Below are positions 1 to 6,601 of a stretch of 7,179 nucleotides of DNA, one piece after another. The position numbers and the translations under genes are program-made. The stretch's first letter is position 1; each line of letters starts with the position of its first letter. The DNA comes from Desulfobacterales bacterium (GTDB lineage: Bacteria; Desulfobacterota; DSM-4660; Desulfatiglandales; JALVZP01): NCBI GenBank assembly GCA_027037575.1, contig JALVZP010000259.1, positions 1 to 7,179 on the forward strand, in the 5' to 3' direction. The notes below the pieces were generated by a model. It did not search any database, was not told where the DNA came from, and was given only the letters and a program-made list of their open reading frames with translations.

Positions 1-319
1 CAAGTATCCCATGACTGAGGGTAATGAGAAAGAAGATTGTTTCATAATAAAACCATCTTTGGGCAAATAATTTAACATTAGGAAGACCGAAATAGATTAA
101 GATATTGCTTAGCAAGAATGCAAAGAAGATGGAATGAAAAAAGCCCCTATGTCCAAAGAGGCTCTTATATGGTATTCCAAATAAAAAAGAAAGACCATCT
201 ATATCAGGAAAGGAAGATGCCAAGACAGACATCCATATAAGAGATCCTTGATGATTCCTTGTGGATATAGCAGCTCCTATTGCAAGACCGATTACTGCAT
301 GGGATATTAGAGATGGCAA
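1..319 (-). CDS. YdjM/DUF457-type membrane-bound metal-dependent hydrolase, partial (3' end beyond window)
   Basis: An open frame on the minus strand runs from TTG at 319 off the left edge, giving 106 residues without a stop. The fragment shows the signature of the YdjM/DUF457 family, membrane proteins annotated as predicted metal-dependent hydrolases. It has an N-terminal SH (His7), an FPDID motif (Asp39, Asp41), a GHRGFFHS motif (His57, His62) and an SHG (His103) where the family usually has THxxxD. These His and Asp residues are the presumed metal ligands. Hydrophobic stretches lie near residues 8-20, 28-36, 64-78 and 92-101. TTG was chosen as start because AGGAG at 326-330 sits 6 bases upstream, there is no in-frame ATG or GTG between hisG's stop and it, and homology begins at once. 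The gene follows hisG by 9 bases and is probably the tail of the aro-his operon. Its biological role is unknown, and a link to amino-acid synthesis is not implied. Family assignment is fairly sure; enzymatic activity is only inferred from the family. Confidence 0.75.
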   Translation of the reverse strand, partial: MPSLISHAVIGLAIGAAISTRNHQGSLIWMSVLASSFPDIDGLSFLFGIPYKSLFGHRGFFHSIFFAFLLSNILIYFGLPNVKLFAQRWFYYETIFFLITLSHGIL

Positions 320-325
320 AATGCT

Positions 326-330
326 CTCCT
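326..330 (-). promoter_or_regulatory. Ribosome binding site for the TTG-started DUF457 gene
   Basis: AGGAG lies 6 bases upstream of TTG at 319-317 and overlaps the hisG stop codon TAG (331-329). It supports the TTG start and suggests that ribosomes finishing hisG reinitiate here. Confidence 0.65.
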
Positions 331-1201
331 ATATTACCTTATTCAGTGGATACTCAATTATATCCTGTGCACCTGCCTTAATCAGCTTTGGTATAAGGTC
401 TCTAACCTGTTTTGAATCTACAACTGCCTCTACAGAGAGCCAGTCAGATTCATAAAGTGTTGCTACTGTAGGTGCCCTCAGGCTTGGGAGTATTTTTATT
501 ACCTTTTCTGCATTTTCTTTTGAAACATTCATCTTAAGTCCAACCATCCTTTCTGCACGAAGTGCACCTTTAAGGAGAAGGGCAATCTGCTCTATCTTTG
601 CCCTTTTCCAGGGATCCTTCCAGGACTCTTTATTTGCAATAAGCTGTGGATTTGTCTTCATAAACTCATATATGATCTTAAGTCCATGTGCCTTAATAGT
701 GCTTCCTGTCTCTGTTACCTCAACAATTGCATCTACAAGCCCAGATGCAACCTTTGCCTCTGTTGCTCCCCAAGAAAATTCTACATCTACATCAATGTTT
801 CTTTCCTTAAAGAACCTCTTTGTAAATCTTACAAGCTCTGTTGCTATCTTCTTCCCTCTGAGGTCTTCAAGGCTCTTTATGTCTGAATCTGCCCTTACTG
901 CAAGAACCCATCTTGCAGGTTTATTGCTCCTTTTAGAATAGATAAGATCTTCAACCACAACCACATCAGATTCATTCTCCTCTATCCAGTCCCTTCCAGT
1001 AATTCCTGCATCAAGGGTTCCATTTTCCACATATCTGGACATCTCCTGTGCCCTGCAGATGCTGCACTCTATCTCATCATCATCTATATCTGGAAAATAG
1101 CTCCTGTCATTTACATTTATCTTCCATCCAGACTTTTCAAAGAGCTTTATTGTTGCATCCTGAAGACTTCCTTTTGGTATTCCAAGCTTTAACTTCCTCA
1201 T
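329..1201 (-). CDS. hisG: ATP phosphoribosyltransferase, long form
   Basis: This enzyme catalyses the first committed step of histidine synthesis, joining PRPP and ATP to give phosphoribosyl-ATP in the cytoplasm. The 290-residue protein is the long form. Residues about 1-212 form the periplasmic-binding-protein-like catalytic domain, with LGIPKGSL at 6-13, DAGITGRDW at 64-72 and the PRPP-binding signature DAIVEVTETGST at 157-168. Residues about 213-290 form the C-terminal ACT/PII-like HisG_C domain, seen in the segment LRAPTVATLY (241-250) and in the AGAQDIIEYPL end. In this family that domain binds histidine for feedback inhibition, and long-form enzymes do not need the HisZ partner. The ATG overlaps the hisI stop by 4 bases (ATGA), so translation is probably coupled. 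No part is missing. Identity is near certain; histidine inhibition is inferred from the family. Confidence 0.97.
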   Translation of the reverse strand: MRKLKLGIPKGSLQDATIKLFEKSGWKINVNDRSYFPDIDDDEIECSICRAQEMSRYVENGTLDAGITGRDWIEENESDVVVVEDLIYSKRSNKPARWVLAVRADSDIKSLEDLRGKKIATELVRFTKRFFKERNIDVDVEFSWGATEAKVASGLVDAIVEVTETGSTIKAHGLKIIYEFMKTNPQLIANKESWKDPWKRAKIEQIALLLKGALRAERMVGLKMNVSKENAEKVIKILPSLRAPTVATLYESDWLSVEAVVDSKQVRDLIPKLIKAGAQDIIEYPLNKVI

Positions 1202-1578
1202 TTTTTATACACCTCTTCTGGATCAAATATTTTTTTTCCAACAATCTCAATTGTTCCATCCTCCTTAATCCTTCTATAAAAGCAGGTATCATATCCTGTA
1301 TGGCAGGCTGCCCCTCCTATCTGCTCTACCTGAAACAGCACAGTATCATTATCGCAGTCCACATATATTGCCTTTATCTTCTGGACATTACCTGATGTCC
1401 CACCCTTATGCCAAAGCTCATTTCTGGATCTGCTCCAAAAATGTGTTTCTCCTGTTTCAAGGCTCTTTTTCCATGCCTCCTCATTTATGTATGCAAGCAT
1501 AAGCACCTTTCCAGTCTTATAGTCCTGGACAATTGCTGGAATAAGGCCATTTCCTTTAGAAAAATCAAGCTTTACCAT
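1198..1578 (-). CDS. hisI: Phosphoribosyl-AMP cyclohydrolase, monofunctional
   Basis: This enzyme opens the adenine ring of phosphoribosyl-AMP, the third step of histidine synthesis, in the cytoplasm. At 126 residues it is a stand-alone cyclohydrolase with no fused HisE pyrophosphohydrolase domain. Visible motifs are FWSRSRNELWHKG at 47-59 followed by TSGN, the acidic metal site DCDND at 74-78 (Asp74, Asp76, Asp78), and the zinc-linked cysteines Cys75, Cys92 and Cys99 in DCD, ACHTG and TCFYR. The ATG at 1578 lies 14 bases inside the end of aroA, and the stop overlaps the hisG start by 4 bases. Phosphoribosyl-ATP pyrophosphatase (HisE), needed between HisG and HisI, is not encoded in the window and must come from elsewhere in the genome. 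Identification is near certain; the metal roles are taken from the family. Confidence 0.97.
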   Translation of the reverse strand: MVKLDFSKGNGLIPAIVQDYKTGKVLMLAYINEEAWKKSLETGETHFWSRSRNELWHKGGTSGNVQKIKAIYVDCDNDTVLFQVEQIGGAACHTGYDTCFYRRIKEDGTIEIVGKKIFDPEEVYKK

Positions 1579-2854
1579 AGCATACCCTCTCCCATGTCTC
1601 CCAAAATTCTGGAAATGACTTCTTTACACATTCTGCTCCTTTTATCCTTATTCCCTCTACTCTTAAGCCTGCAATTGCAAAGCTCATTGCGATTCTATGA
1701 TCATTATATGTTTCTATCTCTGCTCCATAAAGATTATTTCCACCATCTCCCTCTATAACAATTCCATCCTCTATTTCCTTTGCCTTTCCACCAATCTTTT
1801 TTATCTCATTTACTATTGCCCTTATCCTGTCAGTTTCCTTTCCCCTTAGATGAGCTACATTCCTTATAACTGTCTCTCCCTTTGCAAATAGAGCTAATAC
1901 TGCAAGTGTTGGAACCTGATCAGGCATATCATTCATATCCACCTTAACAGGCATAAGCTCTGCTGGCCCCCTTACTGTAAGCCCTATTATGTCTCTTTCC
2001 CAATAGCATCCCATCCTCTTTAAGACATCCAGAAATCCAATATCAGGCTGCTTTGAATTTGGATATACATTTACTACACTCATCTTTCCAGCAGTTGCTG
2101 CAGCTGCTGCCCAAAAATAGCATGCACTTGATGCATCTCCTTCTACTGTAATGTCCTTTGCCCTGTATGGCTGTGGAGGAATCCTGAATAGCCTGAGATC
2201 CTCACTTGCCCCATAATTTATCCCAAATCTCTTCATCATTTCAAGTGTAAGGAGTATATAGGGCTTTGAATATGGAGGCTCCTTTATTGCAAGCTCCATT
2301 CCATACTTTAAACATGGCCCTACAATAAGAAGGGATGAAACATATTGGCTACTTGGTGCCTTTGGCATGAGAAATAGGCCACCTACCATTGGACCTTTTA
2401 TTATAACTGGAAGATGCCACTCCTTTTCCAGAAATTTCACCTCTACTGCAGCCTCCATCAGTGTCTTTAAGAGATCCTGCATAGGTCTTTCCTTTAGCCT
2501 TTCATCTCCTGTTATAAGCACCTCCTTTTTTGCGAGTGCAGAAAATGCACATAAAAATCTTGCAGTCGTTCCAGAATTTCCAACATATATCTCTGTTCTT
2601 TCATTTGGAGGATCTAATCTTCCATTTACTCCCTTAACATGTATTACGCCTTTTTCCTCTTCCCATATCTCTATTCCGAGCTTCTTTAGTGCCTCCATTG
2701 TATAGATTGTATCCTCTGAATATAGGACATCCCTTATTGTGCTTGTCCCCATTGCAAGTGAGGAGATAAAAAGAAGCCTATGCGTAATGCTCTTTGATCC
2801 AGGGACATATACTGCTCCATCTACTTGTGAAACAGGTCTAATCTCCTTTATCAT
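1565..2854 (-). CDS. aroA: 3-phosphoshikimate 1-carboxyvinyltransferase (EPSP synthase)
   Basis: This enzyme transfers the enolpyruvyl group of phosphoenolpyruvate to shikimate 3-phosphate, the sixth step of the shikimate pathway. The 429 residues are the usual full length. Motifs seen are PGSKSITHR at 18-26 (Lys21, Ser22, Arg26), VGNSGTTARF at 91-100, RPMQDL at 123-128, SSQY at 168-171, EGDASSACYF at 238-247, the catalytic Asp312 in MPDQ, HLRGKETDRI at 335-344 (Lys339, Glu340, Arg343) and YNDHRIAM at 383-390. The GNSGTTAR and HLRGKE forms differ from the E. coli GNAGTAMR and NWRVKE forms and are closer to variants in archaea and many anaerobes; His335 stands where E. coli has Asn336. The glycine equivalent to E. 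coli Gly96 is kept (Gly95). ATG overlaps the aroE stop by 4 bases, with AGGAG 9 bases upstream. Function is near certain; glyphosate behaviour cannot be told from this. Confidence 0.97.
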   Translation of the reverse strand: MIKEIRPVSQVDGAVYVPGSKSITHRLLFISSLAMGTSTIRDVLYSEDTIYTMEALKKLGIEIWEEEKGVIHVKGVNGRLDPPNERTEIYVGNSGTTARFLCAFSALAKKEVLITGDERLKERPMQDLLKTLMEAAVEVKFLEKEWHLPVIIKGPMVGGLFLMPKAPSSQYVSSLLIVGPCLKYGMELAIKEPPYSKPYILLTLEMMKRFGINYGASEDLRLFRIPPQPYRAKDITVEGDASSACYFWAAAAATAGKMSVVNVYPNSKQPDIGFLDVLKRMGCYWERDIIGLTVRGPAELMPVKVDMNDMPDQVPTLAVLALFAKGETVIRNVAHLRGKETDRIRAIVNEIKKIGGKAKEIEDGIVIEGDGGNNLYGAEIETYNDHRIAMSFAIAGLRVEGIRIKGAECVKKSFPEFWETWERVCYGKA

Positions 2855-3675
2855 ACCCTTTTCTCCTTAAGATATGAGATCACTGTATCCCTCATAAGCT
2901 CTACTGGTGCATCCCTTCCTGTCCAGAGCTCAAACTGTTTTGCACCTTGATAAACGAACATATCAACTCCTGAAATCACATTGCATCCTCTTTCTTTTGC
3001 AATCTTTAAAAATTTTGTCTCCATAGGGTTATATACGATATCCATCACAACTGTTCCTTCCTTAAGGATCTTATCTGATACTGGTATTTCATCTACATTT
3101 GGATACATCCCAACAGGTGTTGTTTGAATAATAATGTCAAATCTTCTTTCTGGTATCTGGGAAAGAAGAAAGAATTCTGCTTTCACATCCTTTGAAAGCC
3201 TTTCCCCCCTTTCCCTGCTCCTGTTTGCAATAAATAGATTTGCCCCCTCTTCCTTTAGTGCAAATGCTATTGCCCTTGCTGCACCACCTGCTCCAATTAT
3301 AAGCACATCCTTTCCTTGCACTTCTGTCCTTTCCTTTATTGCCCTGATTGCTCCATATGCATCTGTATTATATCCTATTATCCTTCCATCCCTGTTTACC
3401 AATGTATTCACTGCACCTATTTTTCTTGCAATCGGATCAATCTCATCCAGGTATTTGCATATGCTTTCCTTATGAGGAATAGTAACACTTAGACCCTTTA
3501 TTGAAAGTGCCTTCATCCCTGAGACAACACCTTCTACAAACCTGCAAGGAAAATAAAGATATATTGCATTTATCCCTTTTTCCTCAAATGCCCTATTGTG
3601 CATAATTGGGCTTAGGCTATGTGAAAGGGGATATCCTATTATACCAAATACTATAGTATCTGGATCAATCCTCAC
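2851..3675 (-). CDS. aroE: Shikimate dehydrogenase (NADP+)
   Basis: This enzyme reduces 3-dehydroshikimate to shikimate with NADPH, step 4 of the pathway. The 274 residues match the family length. The N-terminal substrate domain has GYPLSHSLSP at 14-23, where Ser18 and Ser20 bind shikimate, VTIPHKE at 64-70 with catalytic Lys69, Asn90, and NTD at 103-105 with catalytic Asp105. The Rossmann domain has GAGGAARA at 128-135 and NRS at 151-153, the NADP phosphate-binding position that is usually NRT. QTTPVGM at 184-190 and GVDMFVYQGAKQFELWTG at 236-253 complete the AroE pattern. The start is GTG at 3675, with AGGAG 7 bases upstream; it overlaps the end of aroD by 11 bases. The stop overlaps the aroA ATG by 4 bases. 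The full motif set favours AroE over the YdiB or quinate dehydrogenase paralogues, as does the setting between aroD and aroA. Confidence 0.96.
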   Translation of the reverse strand: MRIDPDTIVFGIIGYPLSHSLSPIMHNRAFEEKGINAIYLYFPCRFVEGVVSGMKALSIKGLSVTIPHKESICKYLDEIDPIARKIGAVNTLVNRDGRIIGYNTDAYGAIRAIKERTEVQGKDVLIIGAGGAARAIAFALKEEGANLFIANRSRERGERLSKDVKAEFFLLSQIPERRFDIIIQTTPVGMYPNVDEIPVSDKILKEGTVVMDIVYNPMETKFLKIAKERGCNVISGVDMFVYQGAKQFELWTGRDAPVELMRDTVISYLKEKRV

Positions 3676-4348
3676 CTCTTATCTCCTTCCAGATAGATCT
3701 CAGTTTACCTGCATCTATCTGACCTGGTGCTGCCTTTTCATCTTCTGTAAGTGCTGCGTATGTCCATGGGCTTCCAAAGATTGGACACATAATTCTACTT
3801 ATCCTTCCAAACTCTCCCATTGCAAAGGAGATGAGTTTATAACCCATTTTCTTATATTTTTCCACAAGATTTAGATAGATAAGATTCTCATTCCAGGATG
3901 CTGCATATCCAATAAGCTTTCCTATATCTGCACCTGTATCAAATATCCTTTTTGCATACTCACTAAGAGTTTCCTCTCTCTCTGGCTTAAAAAAATGCTT
4001 TGAGACGATTATCTTTGTCCTATTCTTGTTCTTTATTATCTCATCCCTGAGCACTTTATCCATCTCATATTCTATATCCACATAATCTGCTCCAAGCTCA
4101 ATTGCCTCTTTTAATACTTCTACTCTTTCCTGATCCTTTACTCCTTTTCTTAAACCACCTTCTTCTGGCATCCTGTATGTAATCAGAATTGGTATATTTT
4201 TTTCTTTAAGGATCCTCTTTAGATCAAACTTTTCCATAGAATCTATCCTTACTTCTGCTATATCTGCAACTTCCTTTGCCTTATCTATCTTAAAAATAAC
4301 CTCTTCTGTATCCCTTCCCAAGATAGATACACATATCTTCCAGCTCAT
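3665..4348 (-). CDS. aroD: Type I 3-dehydroquinate dehydratase
   Basis: This enzyme dehydrates 3-dehydroquinate to 3-dehydroshikimate through a Schiff base, step 3 of the shikimate pathway. It is the class I TIM-barrel type, not the AroQ type. By alignment to the Salmonella enzyme, visible residues are Glu32 and Arg34 (AEVRID), Arg59 (TYR), Glu93 (DIE), the catalytic His118 (SKH), the Schiff-base Lys144 (IGK), Arg185 (ISR), Ser193 (FGSP) and Gln210 (APGQ). The start is ATG at 4348, giving 227 residues. The frame is open further upstream to an ATG at 4426, but those 26 residues have no family counterpart and lie inside the preceding gene. ATG at 4348 makes a standard 4-base ATGA overlap with that gene's stop. 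The end overlaps aroE by 11 bases. Function is near certain. Confidence 0.95.
   Translation of the reverse strand: MSWKICVSILGRDTEEVIFKIDKAKEVADIAEVRIDSMEKFDLKRILKEKNIPILITYRMPEEGGLRKGVKDQERVEVLKEAIELGADYVDIEYEMDKVLRDEIIKNKNRTKIIVSKHFFKPEREETLSEYAKRIFDTGADIGKLIGYAASWNENLIYLNLVEKYKKMGYKLISFAMGEFGRISRIMCPIFGSPWTYAALTEDEKAAPGQIDAGKLRSIWKEIRGED
3683..3687 (-). promoter_or_regulatory. aroE: Ribosome binding site that sets the aroE GTG start
   Basis: AGGAG within the last codons of aroD lies 7 bases before GTG at 3675-3673. It supports the non-ATG start of aroE. Confidence 0.6.
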
Positions 4349-5604
4349 GGTATTTCTACCTCTCCTTCTGAGATGGATCTTGGAAATACAGGGATCCTTT
4401 TTCCCTCCTTCCATTGAAAAAGGCATCCTATAGCTGCCTTTTTTGGATCATATCCGAATATAAGCTGATGATCCTTTGAAAACCTTATTCTTCCAACAAC
4501 TCCATACATATCTGTCCTTTCCAGCTCCTCTACTACCTTATCTGGATCCTTTGTCCCTGCCCTTTCCATTGCATTTACAAGGACATATACTGCATCATAT
4601 GAGCATCCAGCCCCATGACAGCTAAGCCTTTTTCTTGCATCCTTTCCAAAAAATTTCTCATACTTCCTGTGAAACTCCACAGATTTAGGAATCTGTCTTA
4701 TAGGTATTGGACCTGGTTCAAGTACAAATAGAACCATATTCTCTACTGCACCATTTGTAGAATCCCATGCATATTCAGGTGTAGCAGGGCTTATTATTCC
4801 AGTAAGAAGGGCATTTATATGCATAGAATGAAACTGTTTTACAAGTATTAGGGAATTTGGCATATCAAAGAATCCTAAGACAACCTTTACACCCTTAAGC
4901 CTTATCTTAAAAAGGGATGAGGAAAAGTCCCTGCTTTCCATTGGATATATGTCAAGTCCTTCAAGATCCCATCCATTCTTCTTAAACCATCCCTTTATCG
5001 CATTTCCTGTCTCCCTTGTCCAAAGCACATCCTGAACAAGGATATATGCCTTTTTTGGGATATTCTTTTCTTCTGCCAGGTATTTCAGGAAGCTTGTAAA
5101 ATAGGAAACTACATACCTTGCATCTATGCTAAGCCTAAACATGTATTTATATCTCTGGTAATTGCTCCTTAGCTTTCTTTCAAAATCAGGAGTAAGTGCA
5201 ATAGTACATATATACGGGATCTTATACTTTGCTATAAGATCCATTGATGCAAGAAGAACTTCAGACCTGCTTGCTCCAACAACAATTGCATCTGGCTTCT
5301 TTTCCAGAATAAGCTTTTCTACTGCCATAAGAGCATCATATACAGGAACTCCTGCCTCTGCTCCCCTTGTATCTATTGCATATGCCTTTAAGGGATGATA
5401 ACCATCTTTTAGCTTTACCCCTCCTTTCTCATTTATCTCATGAACAGCAAGCTGAACAGCTCTCCATGCATCTCTTCCTTCAATTGTTCCAAGACCTGTA
5501 GGAACACCTATGACAATAGGAGGAAGCTCCTTTGCATATAGGCTTTGTAGAAAGAGGAAAAATATCAGGAAGAAAAATTTACTTCTTTCCCATACCAAAT
5601 ACAT
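4345..5604 (-). CDS. Periplasmic substrate-binding protein, branched-chain amino acid/amide ABC transporter type
   Basis: The 419-residue protein begins with a basic start, a Phe/Leu-rich core (about 10-22) and SLYA ahead of Lys25, a likely Sec signal peptide cut after Ala24. No lipoprotein cysteine is present. The mature part resembles the LivK/Peripla_BP_6 type-1 binding fold: IVIGVPTGL near 30-38, RAVQLAVHEINEKGGV at 48-63, an IVVGASRSE loop at 107-115, SRDFSS at 224-229, CSYDAVYVLVNAMERAGTKDP at 334-354 and VGRIRFSKDHQ at 370-380. Such proteins bind amino acids, amides, urea, aromatic acids or other small molecules outside the cell. The ligand cannot be read from the sequence. No permease or ATPase gene is in the window, so it may be an orphan receptor or its partners lie elsewhere. 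It is the first gene after a promoter-like site and overlaps aroD by 4 bases. ATG at 5604 has GGAG 7 bases upstream. Fold assignment is strong; substrate is open. Confidence 0.88.
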   Translation of the reverse strand: MYLVWERSKFFFLIFFLFLQSLYAKELPPIVIGVPTGLGTIEGRDAWRAVQLAVHEINEKGGVKLKDGYHPLKAYAIDTRGAEAGVPVYDALMAVEKLILEKKPDAIVVGASRSEVLLASMDLIAKYKIPYICTIALTPDFERKLRSNYQRYKYMFRLSIDARYVVSYFTSFLKYLAEEKNIPKKAYILVQDVLWTRETGNAIKGWFKKNGWDLEGLDIYPMESRDFSSSLFKIRLKGVKVVLGFFDMPNSLILVKQFHSMHINALLTGIISPATPEYAWDSTNGAVENMVLFVLEPGPIPIRQIPKSVEFHRKYEKFFGKDARKRLSCHGAGCSYDAVYVLVNAMERAGTKDPDKVVEELERTDMYGVVGRIRFSKDHQLIFGYDPKKAAIGCLFQWKEGKRIPVFPRSISEGEVEIP

Positions 5605-5611
5605 CTGACTG

Positions 5612-5615
5612 CTCC
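5612..5615 (-). promoter_or_regulatory. Ribosome binding site of the binding-protein gene
   Basis: GGAG (TTGGAG over 5612-5617) sits 7 bases upstream of ATG at 5604-5602. It favours this ATG as the start. Confidence 0.55.
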
Positions 5616-5656
5616 AATTGTTATATTTTAAATTTTGAAGATAGAATTGAACAAAT

Positions 5657-5686
5657 ATCCTATTAAGTAAAACAGTTATTTGTCAA
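5657..5686 (-). promoter_or_regulatory. Candidate sigma70-type promoter for the binding protein-aro-his operon
   Basis: Reading the minus strand, a perfect TTGACA (-35) occupies 5686-5681. It is followed after 18 bases by TAGGAT (-10, four of six consensus bases) at 5662-5657. A start near 5650 would leave a leader of about 46 bases before the binding-protein ATG. The surrounding DNA is very AT-rich, as promoters usually are. This is the only gap in the window, so it is the natural place for a promoter of the left block. AT-rich DNA gives chance matches to the -10, but the exact -35 and the position raise confidence. No operator palindrome or riboswitch fold is evident in the short leader. 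Confidence 0.55.
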
Positions 5687-5704
5687 TAAAAACAGCCCAA
5701 GGTA

Positions 5705-6601
5705 TTACTGAAGCAGGCCTTTTAAATATTTAAAAGAAATAAACAGTAAGACACATCCCAGAATGGTCTTTATTGCCCTCTCTGGAATATATCTTTGCAT
5801 GGAAGCTCCTAAGTATATTCCAAAAAGACCTCCTATTCCAAATAAAGAACCAAGCATCCAATCAGGCATTGCATTAATTCCCGTTTTATAAGAGAAGAAT
5901 GCATAGATAGATGCTGCAATTATAGAGTTCATCCAGGTGGTAAAAAATGCTGCTCCAGATACAAGATATGATGGAAGATTAAGGATAGACATACAGAATG
6001 GAGCAAGTATTGCCCCTCCTCCAATACCATATGCAGTTCCAATAATGCTTACAAAAAAGGAGGTAATTATTAAAAAGATGGAAGAATATTCATAAGTCCC
6101 ATTACTTGTATATATCTCAGATCTAATTAATCCCAAGCTTTCTCCTCTTATGTGTATAATCCTCCCTCTTTGGTCATGAGCTTCTTCTTTTTTGGAAATA
6201 GCACTGTGAAAGACTTTTATACCAAGAGCCCCAAGAACACATCCAACAAAAGACTTAAATTTATAGGGATCAAGTAAAAGGTTTGTCCTTACATGGTATC
6301 CGATCAATATACCAGGTATTGTTCCTAACATGATATTGAATATCAGTGTCCAGGAGATCTGTTTGTTTTTTATATACCTGTATATTCCGGATGGTATAGA
6401 GATAATGTTATAAATAAAGTTTGTTGCTGTAACACCAGGGCTTGTATATCCAAATATGCTTATCTGAATAGGAAGCAGGATAAAGGCACCTGAGACCCCA
6501 CCTGTAGAGACAAAAGAGGATATAAGAAACATTATAAGGGGAGGAAGGAAAATATAAGTTTTTACTCCTGAAATAGGAAAGTGATATATAAAATGCTCCA
6601 T
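5705..6601 (-). CDS. TauE/SafE-family membrane transporter
   Basis: The 298-residue integral membrane protein has about eight hydrophobic segments, near 18-46, 55-70, 82-104, 112-131, 172-205, 210-233, 245-266 and 273-296. They split into two halves by a polar loop at about 135-170. Each half has the glycine-rich repeat of the TauE/SafE family (formerly DUF81): STGGVSGAFILLP at 32-44 and YGIGGGAILAPF at 191-202. Family members are proposed to export sulfite, sulfoacetate or related organosulfur anions, and many have no known substrate. Its ATG overlaps the stop of the upstream radical SAM gene by one base (TAATG), so both are probably made together. No sulfur-metabolism gene is seen nearby, so the sulfite exporter name should not be carried over. 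A role in moving a product or small substrate of the neighbouring enzyme is only a hypothesis. Family assignment is strong. Confidence 0.88.
   Translation of the reverse strand: MEHFIYHFPISGVKTYIFLPPLIMFLISSFVSTGGVSGAFILLPIQISIFGYTSPGVTATNFIYNIISIPSGIYRYIKNKQISWTLIFNIMLGTIPGILIGYHVRTNLLLDPYKFKSFVGCVLGALGIKVFHSAISKKEEAHDQRGRIIHIRGESLGLIRSEIYTSNGTYEYSSIFLIITSFFVSIIGTAYGIGGGAILAPFCMSILNLPSYLVSGAAFFTTWMNSIIAASIYAFFSYKTGINAMPDWMLGSLFGIGGLFGIYLGASMQRYIPERAIKTILGCVLLFISFKYLKGLLQ

Noticed and set aside
261..3874. Plus-strand open frames of about 60-116 codons across the aro-his region
   Set aside because: They lie opposite clearly conserved minus-strand genes, show no recognisable domains, are rich in Cys/Leu/Ser as expected for antisense frames, and lack consistent ribosome sites.
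4349..4426. Longer aroD with an ATG at 4426
   Set aside because: The extra 26 residues have no counterpart in type I dehydroquinases and lie inside the preceding gene. ATG at 4348 gives the normal family start and an ATGA overlap.
5685..5720. Rho-independent terminator after the TauE-like gene
   Set aside because: A T-rich run (TTTTTATT on the minus strand) follows GGGCTG, but only about three base pairs of stem can be formed, which is too weak.
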